Part shown: positions 15,094 through 24,757 of the stretch, in pieces | Layout of the letters: each line of letters starts with the position of its first letter | Position numbering within the stretch: position 1 is the stretch's first letter | DNA from: an uncultured Roseateles sp. | GTDB lineage: Bacteria; Pseudomonadota; Gammaproteobacteria; Burkholderiales; Burkholderiaceae_C | Assembly (NCBI RefSeq): GCF_963422335.1 | Contig: NZ_OY729424.1 | Location: 1,116,001 to 1,180,000 of the forward strand | DNA: 64,000 nucleotides | Reading direction: 5' to 3' | Translations under genes and position numbers: made by a program | The notes under the pieces: model-generated | What the model was told of the DNA's origin: nothing | Seen by the model: the letters and a program-made list of their open reading frames with translations, nothing else | Databases searched by the model: none

Positions 15094-18000
15094 ATGTCGG
15101 AACAAGCATCGGGCGGGTCACGGATCTGGAGCGGCATTGGCCGCGCCGCCAGCGGCCTTTTGGGCACCTGGAGCGCGCCGCCTTGGCTGCGCTGGAGCGG
15201 CGCCAAGCTGCACAGCGCCGGCTCGGCCTCCGTGGCCACCGTGCGGGCCCGGCCGCGCACCAGCGCCGGTGTGTTGGCGGCCCTGTTGGCGGCCGGCGTT
15301 GGCGGCTACTACGGCTATGCCTGGTGGCAGGCGCGGCCCAAGCCCATCGAGGTCAGCTTTGCCGTCACCAACCCGCCGCTGACCGATTTTCTGAACAACG
15401 GCACGGCACAGCCGCTGTCGGTCAAGTTCTCGAAATCGGTCGCGCCGCTGGCCCTGGTCGGCAAGGAGGTGCAGGCCGGCATCGTGGCCACGCCGGCCAT
15501 CGACGGCGGCTGGCGCTGGGCGGCCGACGACCGGCTGGAGTTCACGCCCAAGCAGGAGTGGCCGGTCGGCGCCGAGGTCAAGGTGGTGCTGGACCGCCAG
15601 GCCGTCGCCCCCCAGGTGCGATTGGCCCAGTACGAATTCGCCTATGCCAGCGCCGCCTTCGTGCCGACGGTGCGCAAGGCCGAGTTCTATCAGGACCCGG
15701 TCAATCCGGCGCTGAAGAAGGCCGTGTTCGAGCTGGGCTTCAGCCATCCGGTCAACCCGGTGGAGTTGGAAAAACGCATCGAGCTGCAACTGGCCGGTCA
15801 GGCCGCCGGCGTGCTGGGCGTGGGCCGCGAGACGACCCAATTCACCGTCAGCTACGACAAGCTGAAGCTGTCGGCTTACGTGCATTCGGCGCCGTTGCCG
15901 ATACCGAAGGAATCGACGACGCTGAACCTGACGGTCGACAAGGGTCTGGTCGCCCAGGCCGGCGGCCCGGCCACCAAGGAAGTGTTGAGCAAGGCGGTGG
16001 CGGTGCCAGGTCTGTACAGCCTGTCGCTGGGCGAGGTGGTGGCCAAGGTGGTGACCAACGAGCGCTACGAGCCGGAGCAGGTGCTGCTGGTCAATGTCTC
16101 GCAGCCGGTGCATGAGCGCGAGGTGGCCAAGAACATCAGCGCCTGGGTGCTGCCGGTGTTCCGGCCCGGTGCGAAGAAGGACGAGCAGGAACTTGGCCCC
16201 TATGCCTGGCCCGACCCGGCCGAAATCACCGATGCGGTGCTGAAGCAATCCACCAAGCTGGAGCTGATACCGGTGGCCGCCGAGCGCGAGCACACAGAGC
16301 TGCATTCGTTCAAGATACGCGCCGACGTGGGCCGCGTGCTCTACGTGCAGCTGGAGCCCAAGGCCAGGAGCTTTGGCGGCTATCTGATGCGCGAGCGGGG
16401 CCAACGCCTGGTCAAGGTGCCGCCGTTCCCGCCGGAGCTGCGCATCCTCAGCCAGGGCGCGCTCTTGCCCATGAGCGGCGAGAAGAAGGTGGCCGTGCTG
16501 GTGCGCGACCTGCCGGGCCTGCGCATCGAGCTGGGCCGCGTGCAGCCCTCGCAGCTGCAGCATCTGGTGTCACAGGCCCAGGGCAGCTTCACCAACCCCG
16601 AGTTCTACGGCAGCTTCGGCCCGGACAATATGACCGAGCGCTTCGAGCGCAAGCTGCCTCTGCCGCAACTGCAGCGGGGCAAGCCGCACTACGAGGCGAT
16701 CGACCTGTCCGAGTACCTGGCCAAGGATGGCGAGCAGAAGCGCGGCCTGTTCCTGCTCAAGGTGCAGGGCTATGACCCCAAGGCCGAGGACGGCAGCCGC
16801 GCCGCGCCGGCCCGCAGCGAGCCGGAGGAGGGCGAAGGCGAGGGCGGTGATGGTGAAGCCGCGCCGCAGGACGGCACCGACCCGGCGAGCATGGAGCAGA
16901 ACCGGCTGCTGCTGGTCACCGATCTGGGCCTGCTGATCAAGCAGAGCACCGATGGCTCGCGCGATGTGTTCGTGCAGTCCATCTTCACCGGCCTGCCGCT
17001 GGCCGGCGTGACGGTGGAGGTGATGGCCAAGAACGGCAGCATCCTGTTCAGCCAGCTGACCGATTCCGGCGGCCGCGCCCACTTTGACAAGCTGGAGGGC
17101 CTGACCCGCGAGCGCGCGCCGCTGCTGGTGCTGGCCAGGAAGGCCGGCGACATGAGCTTCATGCCGCTGAACCGTTATGACCGCCAGCTCGACTATTCGC
17201 GCTTCGACGTCGGCGGCATGCCCAATGCCCGAACGCAGGACCAGCTCAGCGCCTATCTGTTCTCCGACCGCGGCATCTATCGCCCCGGCGAGACGATGAA
17301 GATTGGCCTGATCGTCAAGGCCGCCGACTGGGCCAGGCCGCTGTCCGGCGTGCCGCTGGAGGCCGAGGTGCTCGATGCCCGCGGCCTGACCGTCAAGCGC
17401 GAGCGCCTGCGTCTGCCCGCCGGAGGTTTTGCCGAGCTGAGCCACGCGACCCTGGAGACCTCGCCCACCGGCAACTACACGGTCAACCTGAACATCATCG
17501 GCAAGGACGGCCGCGTCGAGCGCCAGATCGGCACGACCACGGTCAAGGTGCAGGAGTTCCTGCCGGACCGTATGAAGGTCACGGCCCAGCTGTCCTCGCC
17601 CTCGGTCGAGGGCTGGGTGCATCCGAAGGATCTAAAGGGCCGCATCAACGCGCAGAACCTGTTCGGCACACCGGCCGAGAACCGCCGTGTCGAGGCCAGC
17701 ATGACCTTGCAGCCGGCCTTGCCGGCCTTCCGCAGCCATGCCGACTACCAGTTCTACGACCCGCAGCGCGCCAAGGAGGGCTTCACCGACGAGCTGCCCG
17801 CCGGCCAGACCGATGCGAATGGCGACGCCGAGTTTGACCTGAAGCTGCAGCGCTTCGCCAAGGCCACCTACCGGCTGAGCCTGCTGGCCAAGGTGTTCGA
17901 GCCCGAGGGCGGGCGCAGCGTGGCGGCCGAGACCAGCGCGCTGGTGTCCGAGCAGGCCTTCCTGATCGGCGTCAAGCATGATGGCGACCTGGGTTTTGTG

Positions 18001-21000
18001 TCGCGCGGCAGCCAGCGCTTCAGCCATCTGATCGCCATCGACCCGGCCGCGAAGAAGACAGCCGTGCAAGACCTGACCCTGCAGTTCGTCGAGCGCAAGG
18101 TCGTGTCGGTCTTGATGCGCCAACCGAATGACACCTACCGCTACGAGTCGCGCAAGAAGGAGAGCGTGATCAGCGAAAGCACCTTGGCGATTCCTGCGGC
18201 CGGCCACAAGCTGGCGCTGGACACCGCCAAGGCCGGTAACTACAGCTATGTGCTGCGCGATGCCACCGGCACCGAGCTGAACCGCATCGACTACAGCGTG
18301 GCCGGCGCCGGCAATGTGACGCGCTCGCTGGAGCGCAATGCCGAGCTGCAGCTGACCCTGAGCAAGAAGGACTACGCGCCGGGCGAAGAGATCGAGATCA
18401 GCATACGCGCGCCCTATGTCGGCGCCGGCCTGATCACGATAGAGCGCGACAAGATCTATGCGCAGCAGTGGTTCAAGACCAGCACCACCGCCTCGGTGCA
18501 GAAGATCAAGCTGCCCAAGGACTTCGAGGGCAATGGCTATGTGAATGTGCAGTTCGTCCGCGACCCGGCCTCGGACGAGATCTTCATGAGCCCGCTGAGC
18601 TATGGCGTGGTGCCCTTCGCCACCAGCCTGGCTCAGCGTACCAACAACCTGAAACTCACCGTGCCCGAGCTGACCAAGCCCGGCCAGCCGCTGAAGATCA
18701 GGCTCGCCGCCGAGAAGCCGACCCGCGCGGTGGTGTTCGCCATCGACGAGGGCATTCTGCAGGTGGCGCGCTACCAGACCGCCGATCCGCTGGGCTTCTT
18801 CTTCCAGAAGCGGGCGCTGGAGGTGCGCAGCACGCAGATACTCGATCTGATACTGCCCGAGTTCAAGCGCCTGATGGCCGCCTCGGCCCCGGGCGGCGAC
18901 GAAGCCGGCGCCAATGCCCGCCACCTGAACCCGTTCAAGCGCAAGGGCGAGGCACCGGCCGTGTACTGGTCGGGCATCGTCGATGTGAACGGCGAGAAGG
19001 AGTTCAGCTACACCGTGCCGGGTCACTTCAACGGCACGCTGCGGGTGATGGCGGTGGCCGTCAACGACACGGCCATAGGCGTGGCCCAGACCAAGGCCCT
19101 GGTGCGCGGCGACTTCGTGCTGTCGCCCAATCTGCCGCTGATGGTCACGCCGGGCGACCAGTTCGAGGTCTCGGTCGGTGTGGCCAACAACGTCACCGGC
19201 GCGCCCAAGGATGCGCCGGTGCTGCTGTCTATCAAGCCGACCGCCACCTTCGAGCTGCAGGGCGCCGACAACCAGACCCTGAAGGTCAGCCCCATGCGCG
19301 AAGGCGTGGCCCGCTTCAAGCTGAAGGTCAAGGACGCCGCCGCGGCCAAGCTGGGCTCGGCAACGCTGGAGTTCACCGCCAGCTGGAACGGCAAGACGGC
19401 CACGCGGCGCATGGACATCAGCGTGCGCCCGGCCACGCCGATGGCCACGACCCTGAGCCTAGGCAGCTTCAGCGGCTCCAAGGACGTGGACACGCCGCGC
19501 AGCTTGGTGCCCGAGTTCCGCAAGCAGGAGGTGACGCTGTCGGTGCTGCCGCTGGCCCTGGCGCCGGGGCTGATGACCTATCTCGATCACTTCGAGCATG
19601 CCTGCACCGAGCAGCTGGTGAGCCGCAGCCTGCCGGCCCTGGCCTTGGCCAAGCGGCCCGAGTTTGCCCAGGACCGGCCGCCGCAGAATGCCGCGCTGAG
19701 CTTGCAGCAGACGCTGAACGTGCTGCGCACAAGGCAGAACGCGCAGGGCGGCTTCGGCCTCTGGGCCGCCTCGGTGCAGGCCGATGAGTACGCCTCGGTC
19801 TATGCCGTGCACCTGATGCTGGAAGCGCGCGAGCTGGACGTGCCAGGCGCCACCGTGCCGGCCGATATGCTGGCCAAGGGCCTGGAGTATCTGCAGCAGC
19901 TGGCGGCCAGCAACCCGGCCGACCTGAATGCGGCGCGCCAGCGGGCCTATGCGATCTATCTGCTGACGCGCAATGGCGCGGTGACGACACCGCTGCTGGC
20001 TGGCCTGCGCGAAACGCTGGATGCCAAGCACGCGAAGGAGTGGAAGCTCGATGCCACGGCCGCGTATCTGGCCGCGACCTACCAGCTGCTGAAACAGGAG
20101 AAGCCCGCGGCCGAGCTGATCGCACCGCTGGCCAAGCAGGTCGAGCAGGGCGGGCCGGTCTATCGCTATGCCTACTACAACGACCCGACGATACGCGACG
20201 CGCAGACGCTGTACCTGCTGGCCCGCCACTTCCCGGCGCGGCTCAAGGGCCTGGACGCCAAGGCCTACGCCCGCTTCGTCGCGCCGCTGGCCAGCGGTGG
20301 CTACAACACCGTGTCCTCGGCCTGGACGGTGCTGGCCTTCGATGCGATGGCGCGCACCCTGGGCGAGCAGGCGCTGGGCAAGCTGGCCGTCGTGCAGCTC
20401 GATGCCAAGGGCCAGGCCACGCCGCTGGCCCTGCCGGCCAATCTGCTGCCGCGCGCACCCTTCCTGCCGGGCACGGTCAAGCTGAAGCTGAGCAACGACA
20501 GCGGCCTGACCAGCTACTACGCCGTCACCCAGACCGGTTTTGACACCGTGCCGCCGACGCAGGAGCTGAAGTCCGGCCTGGAGGTGGTGCGCGAGTATGT
20601 CGGCGCCGATGGCAAGCCAGTCACGCAGATGAAGGTCGGCGATGAGGTGACCGTGCGCCTGAGCCTGCGCGGCATGACTATGACCAGCGCCTCGGGCGCG
20701 GGCAGCGCCGCGGTCAGCAGCGTGGCGTTGACCGATCTCTTGCCCGGCGGCTTCGAGCCGGTGCAGGGGCGTGATGCGAATGGCGCGCCGAGCACCGTGT
20801 CCGGGGGCAATCTGACGTTCGCCGATGTGCGCGAGGACCGTGTCGTGATCTATAGCTGGGCCGACGACAAGGTGCAGACCTACACCTACAAGATCCGCGC
20901 CACCAATGTCGGCGAGTTCGTCGTGCCGCCGGCCTTTGCCCAATCGATGTACGAGCGCGAGCGCCAGGCGCGTTCACTGGCCGGGCGCATGGTCGTGGTG

Positions 21001-21009
21001 GCGAAGTGA
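15094..21009 (+). CDS. Bacterial alpha-2-macroglobulin with CTEQ thioester motif
   Basis: A 1971-residue bacterial alpha-2-macroglobulin, larger than the roughly 1650 residues of E. coli YfhM. A cytosolic tail of about 57 residues precedes a membrane helix at 58-78 (SAGVLAALLAAGVGGYYGYA), where YfhM has a lipobox. MG domains follow, with DRGIYRPGETMKIGLIVK (MG3-type), YSFVLRD-like and APYVGAGLITIERDKIYAQQ segments. The thioester motif is C1504-T-E-Q in HACTEQLVSRSLPAL, followed by an alpha/alpha toroid (ALSLQQTLNVLRTRQNAQGG). Residues 570-595 form an acidic Glu/Gly linker. These proteins are thought to trap attacking proteases near the periplasm and are often paired with PbpC, as here. GGGGAG precedes the start. 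Confidence 0.93.
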   Translation: MSEQASGGSRIWSGIGRAASGLLGTWSAPPWLRWSGAKLHSAGSASVATVRARPRTSAGVLAALLAAGVGGYYGYAWWQARPKPIEVSFAVTNPPLTDFLNNGTAQPLSVKFSKSVAPLALVGKEVQAGIVATPAIDGGWRWAADDRLEFTPKQEWPVGAEVKVVLDRQAVAPQVRLAQYEFAYASAAFVPTVRKAEFYQDPVNPALKKAVFELGFSHPVNPVELEKRIELQLAGQAAGVLGVGRETTQFTVSYDKLKLSAYVHSAPLPIPKESTTLNLTVDKGLVAQAGGPATKEVLSKAVAVPGLYSLSLGEVVAKVVTNERYEPEQVLLVNVSQPVHEREVAKNISAWVLPVFRPGAKKDEQELGPYAWPDPAEITDAVLKQSTKLELIPVAAEREHTELHSFKIRADVGRVLYVQLEPKARSFGGYLMRERGQRLVKVPPFPPELRILSQGALLPMSGEKKVAVLVRDLPGLRIELGRVQPSQLQHLVSQAQGSFTNPEFYGSFGPDNMTERFERKLPLPQLQRGKPHYEAIDLSEYLAKDGEQKRGLFLLKVQGYDPKAEDGSRAAPARSEPEEGEGEGGDGEAAPQDGTDPASMEQNRLLLVTDLGLLIKQSTDGSRDVFVQSIFTGLPLAGVTVEVMAKNGSILFSQLTDSGGRAHFDKLEGLTRERAPLLVLARKAGDMSFMPLNRYDRQLDYSRFDVGGMPNARTQDQLSAYLFSDRGIYRPGETMKIGLIVKAADWARPLSGVPLEAEVLDARGLTVKRERLRLPAGGFAELSHATLETSPTGNYTVNLNIIGKDGRVERQIGTTTVKVQEFLPDRMKVTAQLSSPSVEGWVHPKDLKGRINAQNLFGTPAENRRVEASMTLQPALPAFRSHADYQFYDPQRAKEGFTDELPAGQTDANGDAEFDLKLQRFAKATYRLSLLAKVFEPEGGRSVAAETSALVSEQAFLIGVKHDGDLGFVSRGSQRFSHLIAIDPAAKKTAVQDLTLQFVERKVVSVLMRQPNDTYRYESRKKESVISESTLAIPAAGHKLALDTAKAGNYSYVLRDATGTELNRIDYSVAGAGNVTRSLERNAELQLTLSKKDYAPGEEIEISIRAPYVGAGLITIERDKIYAQQWFKTSTTASVQKIKLPKDFEGNGYVNVQFVRDPASDEIFMSPLSYGVVPFATSLAQRTNNLKLTVPELTKPGQPLKIRLAAEKPTRAVVFAIDEGILQVARYQTADPLGFFFQKRALEVRSTQILDLILPEFKRLMAASAPGGDEAGANARHLNPFKRKGEAPAVYWSGIVDVNGEKEFSYTVPGHFNGTLRVMAVAVNDTAIGVAQTKALVRGDFVLSPNLPLMVTPGDQFEVSVGVANNVTGAPKDAPVLLSIKPTATFELQGADNQTLKVSPMREGVARFKLKVKDAAAAKLGSATLEFTASWNGKTATRRMDISVRPATPMATTLSLGSFSGSKDVDTPRSLVPEFRKQEVTLSVLPLALAPGLMTYLDHFEHACTEQLVSRSLPALALAKRPEFAQDRPPQNAALSLQQTLNVLRTRQNAQGGFGLWAASVQADEYASVYAVHLMLEARELDVPGATVPADMLAKGLEYLQQLAASNPADLNAARQRAYAIYLLTRNGAVTTPLLAGLRETLDAKHAKEWKLDATAAYLAATYQLLKQEKPAAELIAPLAKQVEQGGPVYRYAYYNDPTIRDAQTLYLLARHFPARLKGLDAKAYARFVAPLASGGYNTVSSAWTVLAFDAMARTLGEQALGKLAVVQLDAKGQATPLALPANLLPRAPFLPGTVKLKLSNDSGLTSYYAVTQTGFDTVPPTQELKSGLEVVREYVGADGKPVTQMKVGDEVTVRLSLRGMTMTSASGAGSAAVSSVALTDLLPGGFEPVQGRDANGAPSTVSGGNLTFADVREDRVVIYSWADDKVQTYTYKIRATNVGEFVVPPAFAQSMYERERQARSLAGRMVVVAK

Positions 21010-21026
21010 AGTGAGGAAGCAGAGCG

Positions 21027-21821
21027 ATGAGTACTGTTGACCGATCAGGCCTGGTGGCGACGCTGCGCGGCGCGCTGGAGGTCCACCCCGAGGTGGACGC
21101 CGCCTGGGAGGGCGGCAGCGCGGCCTTCAGCTACCGCGACGAGCTGTCCGATGTCGATGCGGTGGTGGTGGTGGCCGACGAGGCGGTCGAGGCTGTGTTC
21201 GCGGCCGTCGAGGCGGCGCTCAACGCGCTGTCGCCTATCGCCCTGCGCCATGACGTCACCGGCACGCCCGGCTTCACCCAGCGCTTCTACCGGCTGCGCG
21301 ACGCCTCTGAGTTCCTGGTCGTCGATCTGGTGCTGATCAGGCGCAGCGACCCGCTGCTGTTCCGCGATGTCGAGCTGCATGGCCGGGGCCAGACCTGGGT
21401 GGACCGCAAAGGCCTGCTGCAGCCCTCGCATCTGGATGCCGCGGCCGACCTGGAGCAGGCCCGCGCCCGCATCCCTGTGCTGCGCAGCGCCTTCGACATG
21501 TTCCAGCACATACCGACCAAGGAGCGGCTGCGCGGCCGCGCCGTCGAGGCCTTGCAGTTCTACCAGGGTATGACCTTGCGGCCCCTGGTCGAGGCGCTGC
21601 GCCTGCTGCACTGCCCGCAGCGCCGCATCTTCGGCCTGCGCTACCTGGCCCGCGACCTGCCGGCCGAGGTGGTGGCGCGCATCGAGCAGCTGATGTTCGT
21701 GGCCGATCTGCCCGATCTGGAGCGCAAGCACGAGCAGGCCCAACAGTGGTTCTGGGAGACGATGGCCCGTCTGGAGAGCGACGGGCCGGGAGCGGCCGAT
21801 CATGGGTCTGCACAGAACTAG
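21027..21821 (+). CDS. Nucleotidyltransferase-fold protein of unknown substrate
   Basis: A 264-residue protein with a minimal nucleotidyltransferase signature: GGS at 29-31, D42 and D44 in LSDVDAVVVV, and a third acidic residue D100 in EFLVVDLVLI, matching the G-S-x(n)-D-x-D plus D metal-binding pattern. The rest is largely helical (LRSAFDMFQHIPTKERL, VARIEQLMFVADLPDL). It resembles aminoglycoside-nucleotidyltransferase-like proteins, but substrate and biological role are not visible. GAGGAAG precedes the start 17 bases after the A2M gene, and the last 20 bases overlap pbpC, so all three are probably one transcript. A role in envelope maintenance is only guilt by association. Confidence 0.75.
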   Translation: MSTVDRSGLVATLRGALEVHPEVDAAWEGGSAAFSYRDELSDVDAVVVVADEAVEAVFAAVEAALNALSPIALRHDVTGTPGFTQRFYRLRDASEFLVVDLVLIRRSDPLLFRDVELHGRGQTWVDRKGLLQPSHLDAAADLEQARARIPVLRSAFDMFQHIPTKERLRGRAVEALQFYQGMTLRPLVEALRLLHCPQRRIFGLRYLARDLPAEVVARIEQLMFVADLPDLERKHEQAQQWFWETMARLESDGPGAADHGSAQN

Positions 21822-24114
21822 CTTTTCGAAGCGGCTTGCCTGGCTGCTGCTGGCCGTCGTGGTGGCACTGGCGGCGATGCGCCTGTGGCCCAAGCCGGCC
21901 CTGCGTGAGCAGGCCGGCTACTCGTCCGCCTTCTACAGCAGCGACGGCGCCTTGCTGCGTCTCACCCTGGCGCGCGATGAACAGTACCGCGTCTGGACGC
22001 CGCTGGCCCAGATCGACCCCCGCCTGGTCGAGGCGGTGCAGCTCTACGAAGACCGCTGGTTTGCCTGGCACCCGGGCGTCAACCCGGCCAGCCTGGTGCG
22101 CGGCGCGCTCAGCACCTGGAGTGTCGACGGCAGGCGGCGGGGTGGTTCGACGCTCAGCATGCAGCTGGCGCGGCGCCTGTACCGCATCGACAGCCGCAGC
22201 CCCGTGGGCAAACTCAGACAGATCGCCGCAGCGCTGTGGCTGGAGTCACGCTACGGCAAGCGCGAGATCTTGGAGGCCTACCTGAACCTCGCACCCTACG
22301 GCGGCAATATCGAGGGCGTCGGCGCGGCCAGCCTGATCTACTTTGGCAAGCGGTCCGACCAGCTGTTGCTGCCCGAGGCCTTGGCGCTGGCGGTGATCCC
22401 GCAGAACCCGAACCGCCGCGGCGGCGAGGCCTGGCCGGTGGCCCTGGGCCATGCGCGGGGCCGGCTGTGGCAGGCCTGGCTGAAGCGCCATCTGCAGGAT
22501 CTGGCCCCGTCGCAGCAGGCCAGCCTGAACCTGCCGCTGAATCTGCGCAGCGCCAAGGAGCTGCCGTTTGCTGCGCCGCATGCGATACAGACCTTGATGA
22601 GACAGCTGCCGGCAGCGCAGACCACGCTGAGCCTGCATATGCCAACGCAACGCACCGTCGAGCGTGCCATCACCCAGTTCCTGGACCAACGCAAAGGCCA
22701 GGGTCTGAACAACGCCGCTGCCCTGCTGGTGGATACGCAGACGATGCAGGTGCGGGCCTGGGTCGGATCGGCGAATTGGTTCGACGACAAGATCGACGGC
22801 CAGGTCAATGCCACCACCGCCAAGCGCTCGCCGGGCTCGACCCTGAAGCCTTTCATCTACGCGCTCGCACTGGACCAGGGCGTCCTGCACCCGGCCAGCA
22901 TCCTGAAGGACGCACCCACGGCCTTCGGCACCTACAGCCCGGAGAATTTCGACGGCCGCTTCGAGGGGCCTATCACCGCCGCGAACGCGCTGGTGCGCAG
23001 CCGCAATATCCCGGCCGTTCAAGTGTCGTCCAGGCTGCAGCAGCCCAATCTCTACCAGTTCCTGAAGCTGGCCGGCGTCAGCCAGCTGGCCAGCGAACAG
23101 CACTACGGCCTGGCCCTGACCCTGGGCGGCGGCGAACTGAGCATGGAAGAGTTGCTGGCGATGTACGCAATGCTGGCCAATGGCGGCGAGCTGAAGCCGC
23201 TGCAATTCACGACAGACCCCACGCCGTCGGCAGCGGGCCAGCAGCTGCTGAGCCAAGAGGCTGCCTTCATCACCCTGGACATGCTGCGCAACAACCCGCG
23301 GCCCGACACCGGCCGGCCGGCCTTCCCCCGCGTGGCCTGGAAGACCGGCACCTCCTGGGGCTTTCGCGATGCCTGGACGGCGGGGGTGTTCGGCCGCTAC
23401 GCGCTGGTCGTCTGGCTGGGCAATTTCGACGCCACGTCCAACCCGGCCCTGGTCGGCGTGCAGGCCGCCGCCCCGCTGTTCTTCCAGATCGTCGACAGTT
23501 TGCGCAGCCAGGGCCTGGACGCCGGCGAGGTGGCCGCCAAGGCGCCGGCCAATCTGAGCCGCGTCGAGGTCTGCGCCGCCAGCGGCGACCTGCCCAACGA
23601 GCACTGCCAGCAATTGGCCGAGACCTGGTTCATCCCCGGCAAGTCGCCGATCAAGCTCAGCACCCTGCACCGCGCCGTGCTGATCGATGGCTCTGGCCGC
23701 GCGGTCTGCCGGCCCGGCGCCAACATCCACGAAGAGGTGTTCGAGTACTGGAGCAGCGACATGCTGCAACTGTTCGCCCAGGCCGGCATGCCGTGGCGCG
23801 TGCCGCCAGCACCGGCGCGCTGCGGCGTGGCTGATGCTGCCGAGGCGCAGGGTGACGGGCCGCGCATTGTTTCGCCGCTGCAGGGGGCCAGCTATGTGTT
23901 GCGAGTGAAGCAGCCGACGCCGCTGACGTTGCGTGCGAACTCGGCGCGCCAGGGGCAGGTGTATTGGTTTGCGGATGCGGCGTACCTGGGACAGGCCGCC
24001 GCTGGCAAGGACCTGAGCTGGCGGCCGCCGGCGGCTGGTCGCTACTTGCTCAGCGCCGTTGATGTCCAGGGCGTTGCAGATACCCGTGAGGTGTCGGTCG
24101 AGTACACGAACTGA
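21802..24114 (+). CDS. pbpC: Penicillin-binding protein 1C (peptidoglycan glycosyltransferase/transpeptidase)
   Basis: A 770-residue bifunctional class A penicillin-binding protein. A membrane anchor (RLAWLLLAVVVALAAM) is followed by the glycosyltransferase domain with the catalytic glutamate E83 in QLYEDRWFAWHPG and RRGGSTLSMQLARRL. The transpeptidase has S346 in PGSTLKPF (SxxK), SRN near residue 398 and the KTGTSWGFRDAW box. The C-terminal ~90 residues form the PBP1C-specific beta domain (GPRIVSPLQGASYVL). It builds or repairs peptidoglycan on the periplasmic side. The pairing with an alpha-2-macroglobulin gene is conserved in proteobacteria. The CreBCD genes are immediately upstream of this set. 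Confidence 0.94.
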   Translation: MGLHRTSFSKRLAWLLLAVVVALAAMRLWPKPALREQAGYSSAFYSSDGALLRLTLARDEQYRVWTPLAQIDPRLVEAVQLYEDRWFAWHPGVNPASLVRGALSTWSVDGRRRGGSTLSMQLARRLYRIDSRSPVGKLRQIAAALWLESRYGKREILEAYLNLAPYGGNIEGVGAASLIYFGKRSDQLLLPEALALAVIPQNPNRRGGEAWPVALGHARGRLWQAWLKRHLQDLAPSQQASLNLPLNLRSAKELPFAAPHAIQTLMRQLPAAQTTLSLHMPTQRTVERAITQFLDQRKGQGLNNAAALLVDTQTMQVRAWVGSANWFDDKIDGQVNATTAKRSPGSTLKPFIYALALDQGVLHPASILKDAPTAFGTYSPENFDGRFEGPITAANALVRSRNIPAVQVSSRLQQPNLYQFLKLAGVSQLASEQHYGLALTLGGGELSMEELLAMYAMLANGGELKPLQFTTDPTPSAAGQQLLSQEAAFITLDMLRNNPRPDTGRPAFPRVAWKTGTSWGFRDAWTAGVFGRYALVVWLGNFDATSNPALVGVQAAAPLFFQIVDSLRSQGLDAGEVAAKAPANLSRVEVCAASGDLPNEHCQQLAETWFIPGKSPIKLSTLHRAVLIDGSGRAVCRPGANIHEEVFEYWSSDMLQLFAQAGMPWRVPPAPARCGVADAAEAQGDGPRIVSPLQGASYVLRVKQPTPLTLRANSARQGQVYWFADAAYLGQAAAGKDLSWRPPAAGRYLLSAVDVQGVADTREVSVEYTN

Positions 24115-24272
24115 CGGCTGCTGCGGGTTTGCCCTCATGACCGCAAAGGGGTCGGCTGCGCCCAATATTGATCGCGGGCGCCGCCAGCCAGGGTCTTGGC
24201 ATGGGCGCGGAGCGCATCAACAATAGGCTGGCCGCTTCCTGCCGTCCTCTTCAATCGACGAAGGAGAGTCCC

Positions 24273-24743
24273 ATGTCGCTGGAGACCATGTCATTCATTC
24301 TTGGGGGCATCCTGGTGGCCGCGGCGCTCTTCGGCGGCGGACTGGAGATCAAGGAACTCAAACTGCCGCAGATCGGCACCATCGGCCGCGTGCTCGCGGC
24401 GATTGTTGGGGCGGGGTTTATTGCATTGGCCATCTATCTCAATCCCAACAAAGGGACGGTTGGCGCCACAAAACCCTCTGAATCGACCCCTGACAAGACA
24501 ACCATGACTTTTCAGGGGCCTATGCACGGCGACTTACGACTGGACGCTTGTCAGCAGTGGGCGCAGAACTGCGGAGAACCGGCTGCAACGGCTTGGTGCA
24601 AGACAAAGGGATTTGTCCGCGCAACGGACTATCCACAAGAGAATGTTGGCGCTGCAGGCGCGGCCACACGATTGATCGGAACCAACCAAGTCTGCAAAGA
24701 GAAGTTTTGTGCTTCATTTGTGTACATCACATGCGAGAAGTAG
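24273..24743 (+). CDS. Hypothetical membrane protein with Cys-rich C-terminal domain
   Basis: A 156-residue protein. The start at 24273 has an excellent ribosome-binding site (AAGGAGAG); an in-frame extension to 24168 has none. Two hydrophobic helices lie at about 5-25 (MSFILGGILVAAALFGGGLE) and 38-56 (VLAAIVGAGFIALAIYLNP), then a polar linker and a C-terminal domain with six cysteines in the pattern LDACQQWAQNCGEPAATAW, CKTKGF, RLIGTNQVCKEKFC and ITC. This spacing suggests three disulfides in the periplasm. I have seen similar LDxCxxWxxxCG domains in secreted bacterial proteins but cannot name the family or function. The local GC content is lower than in pbpC. Confidence 0.7.
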   Translation: MSLETMSFILGGILVAAALFGGGLEIKELKLPQIGTIGRVLAAIVGAGFIALAIYLNPNKGTVGATKPSESTPDKTTMTFQGPMHGDLRLDACQQWAQNCGEPAATAWCKTKGFVRATDYPQENVGAAGAATRLIGTNQVCKEKFCASFVYITCEK

Positions 24744-24757
24744 TCCGCGCGCACCAG

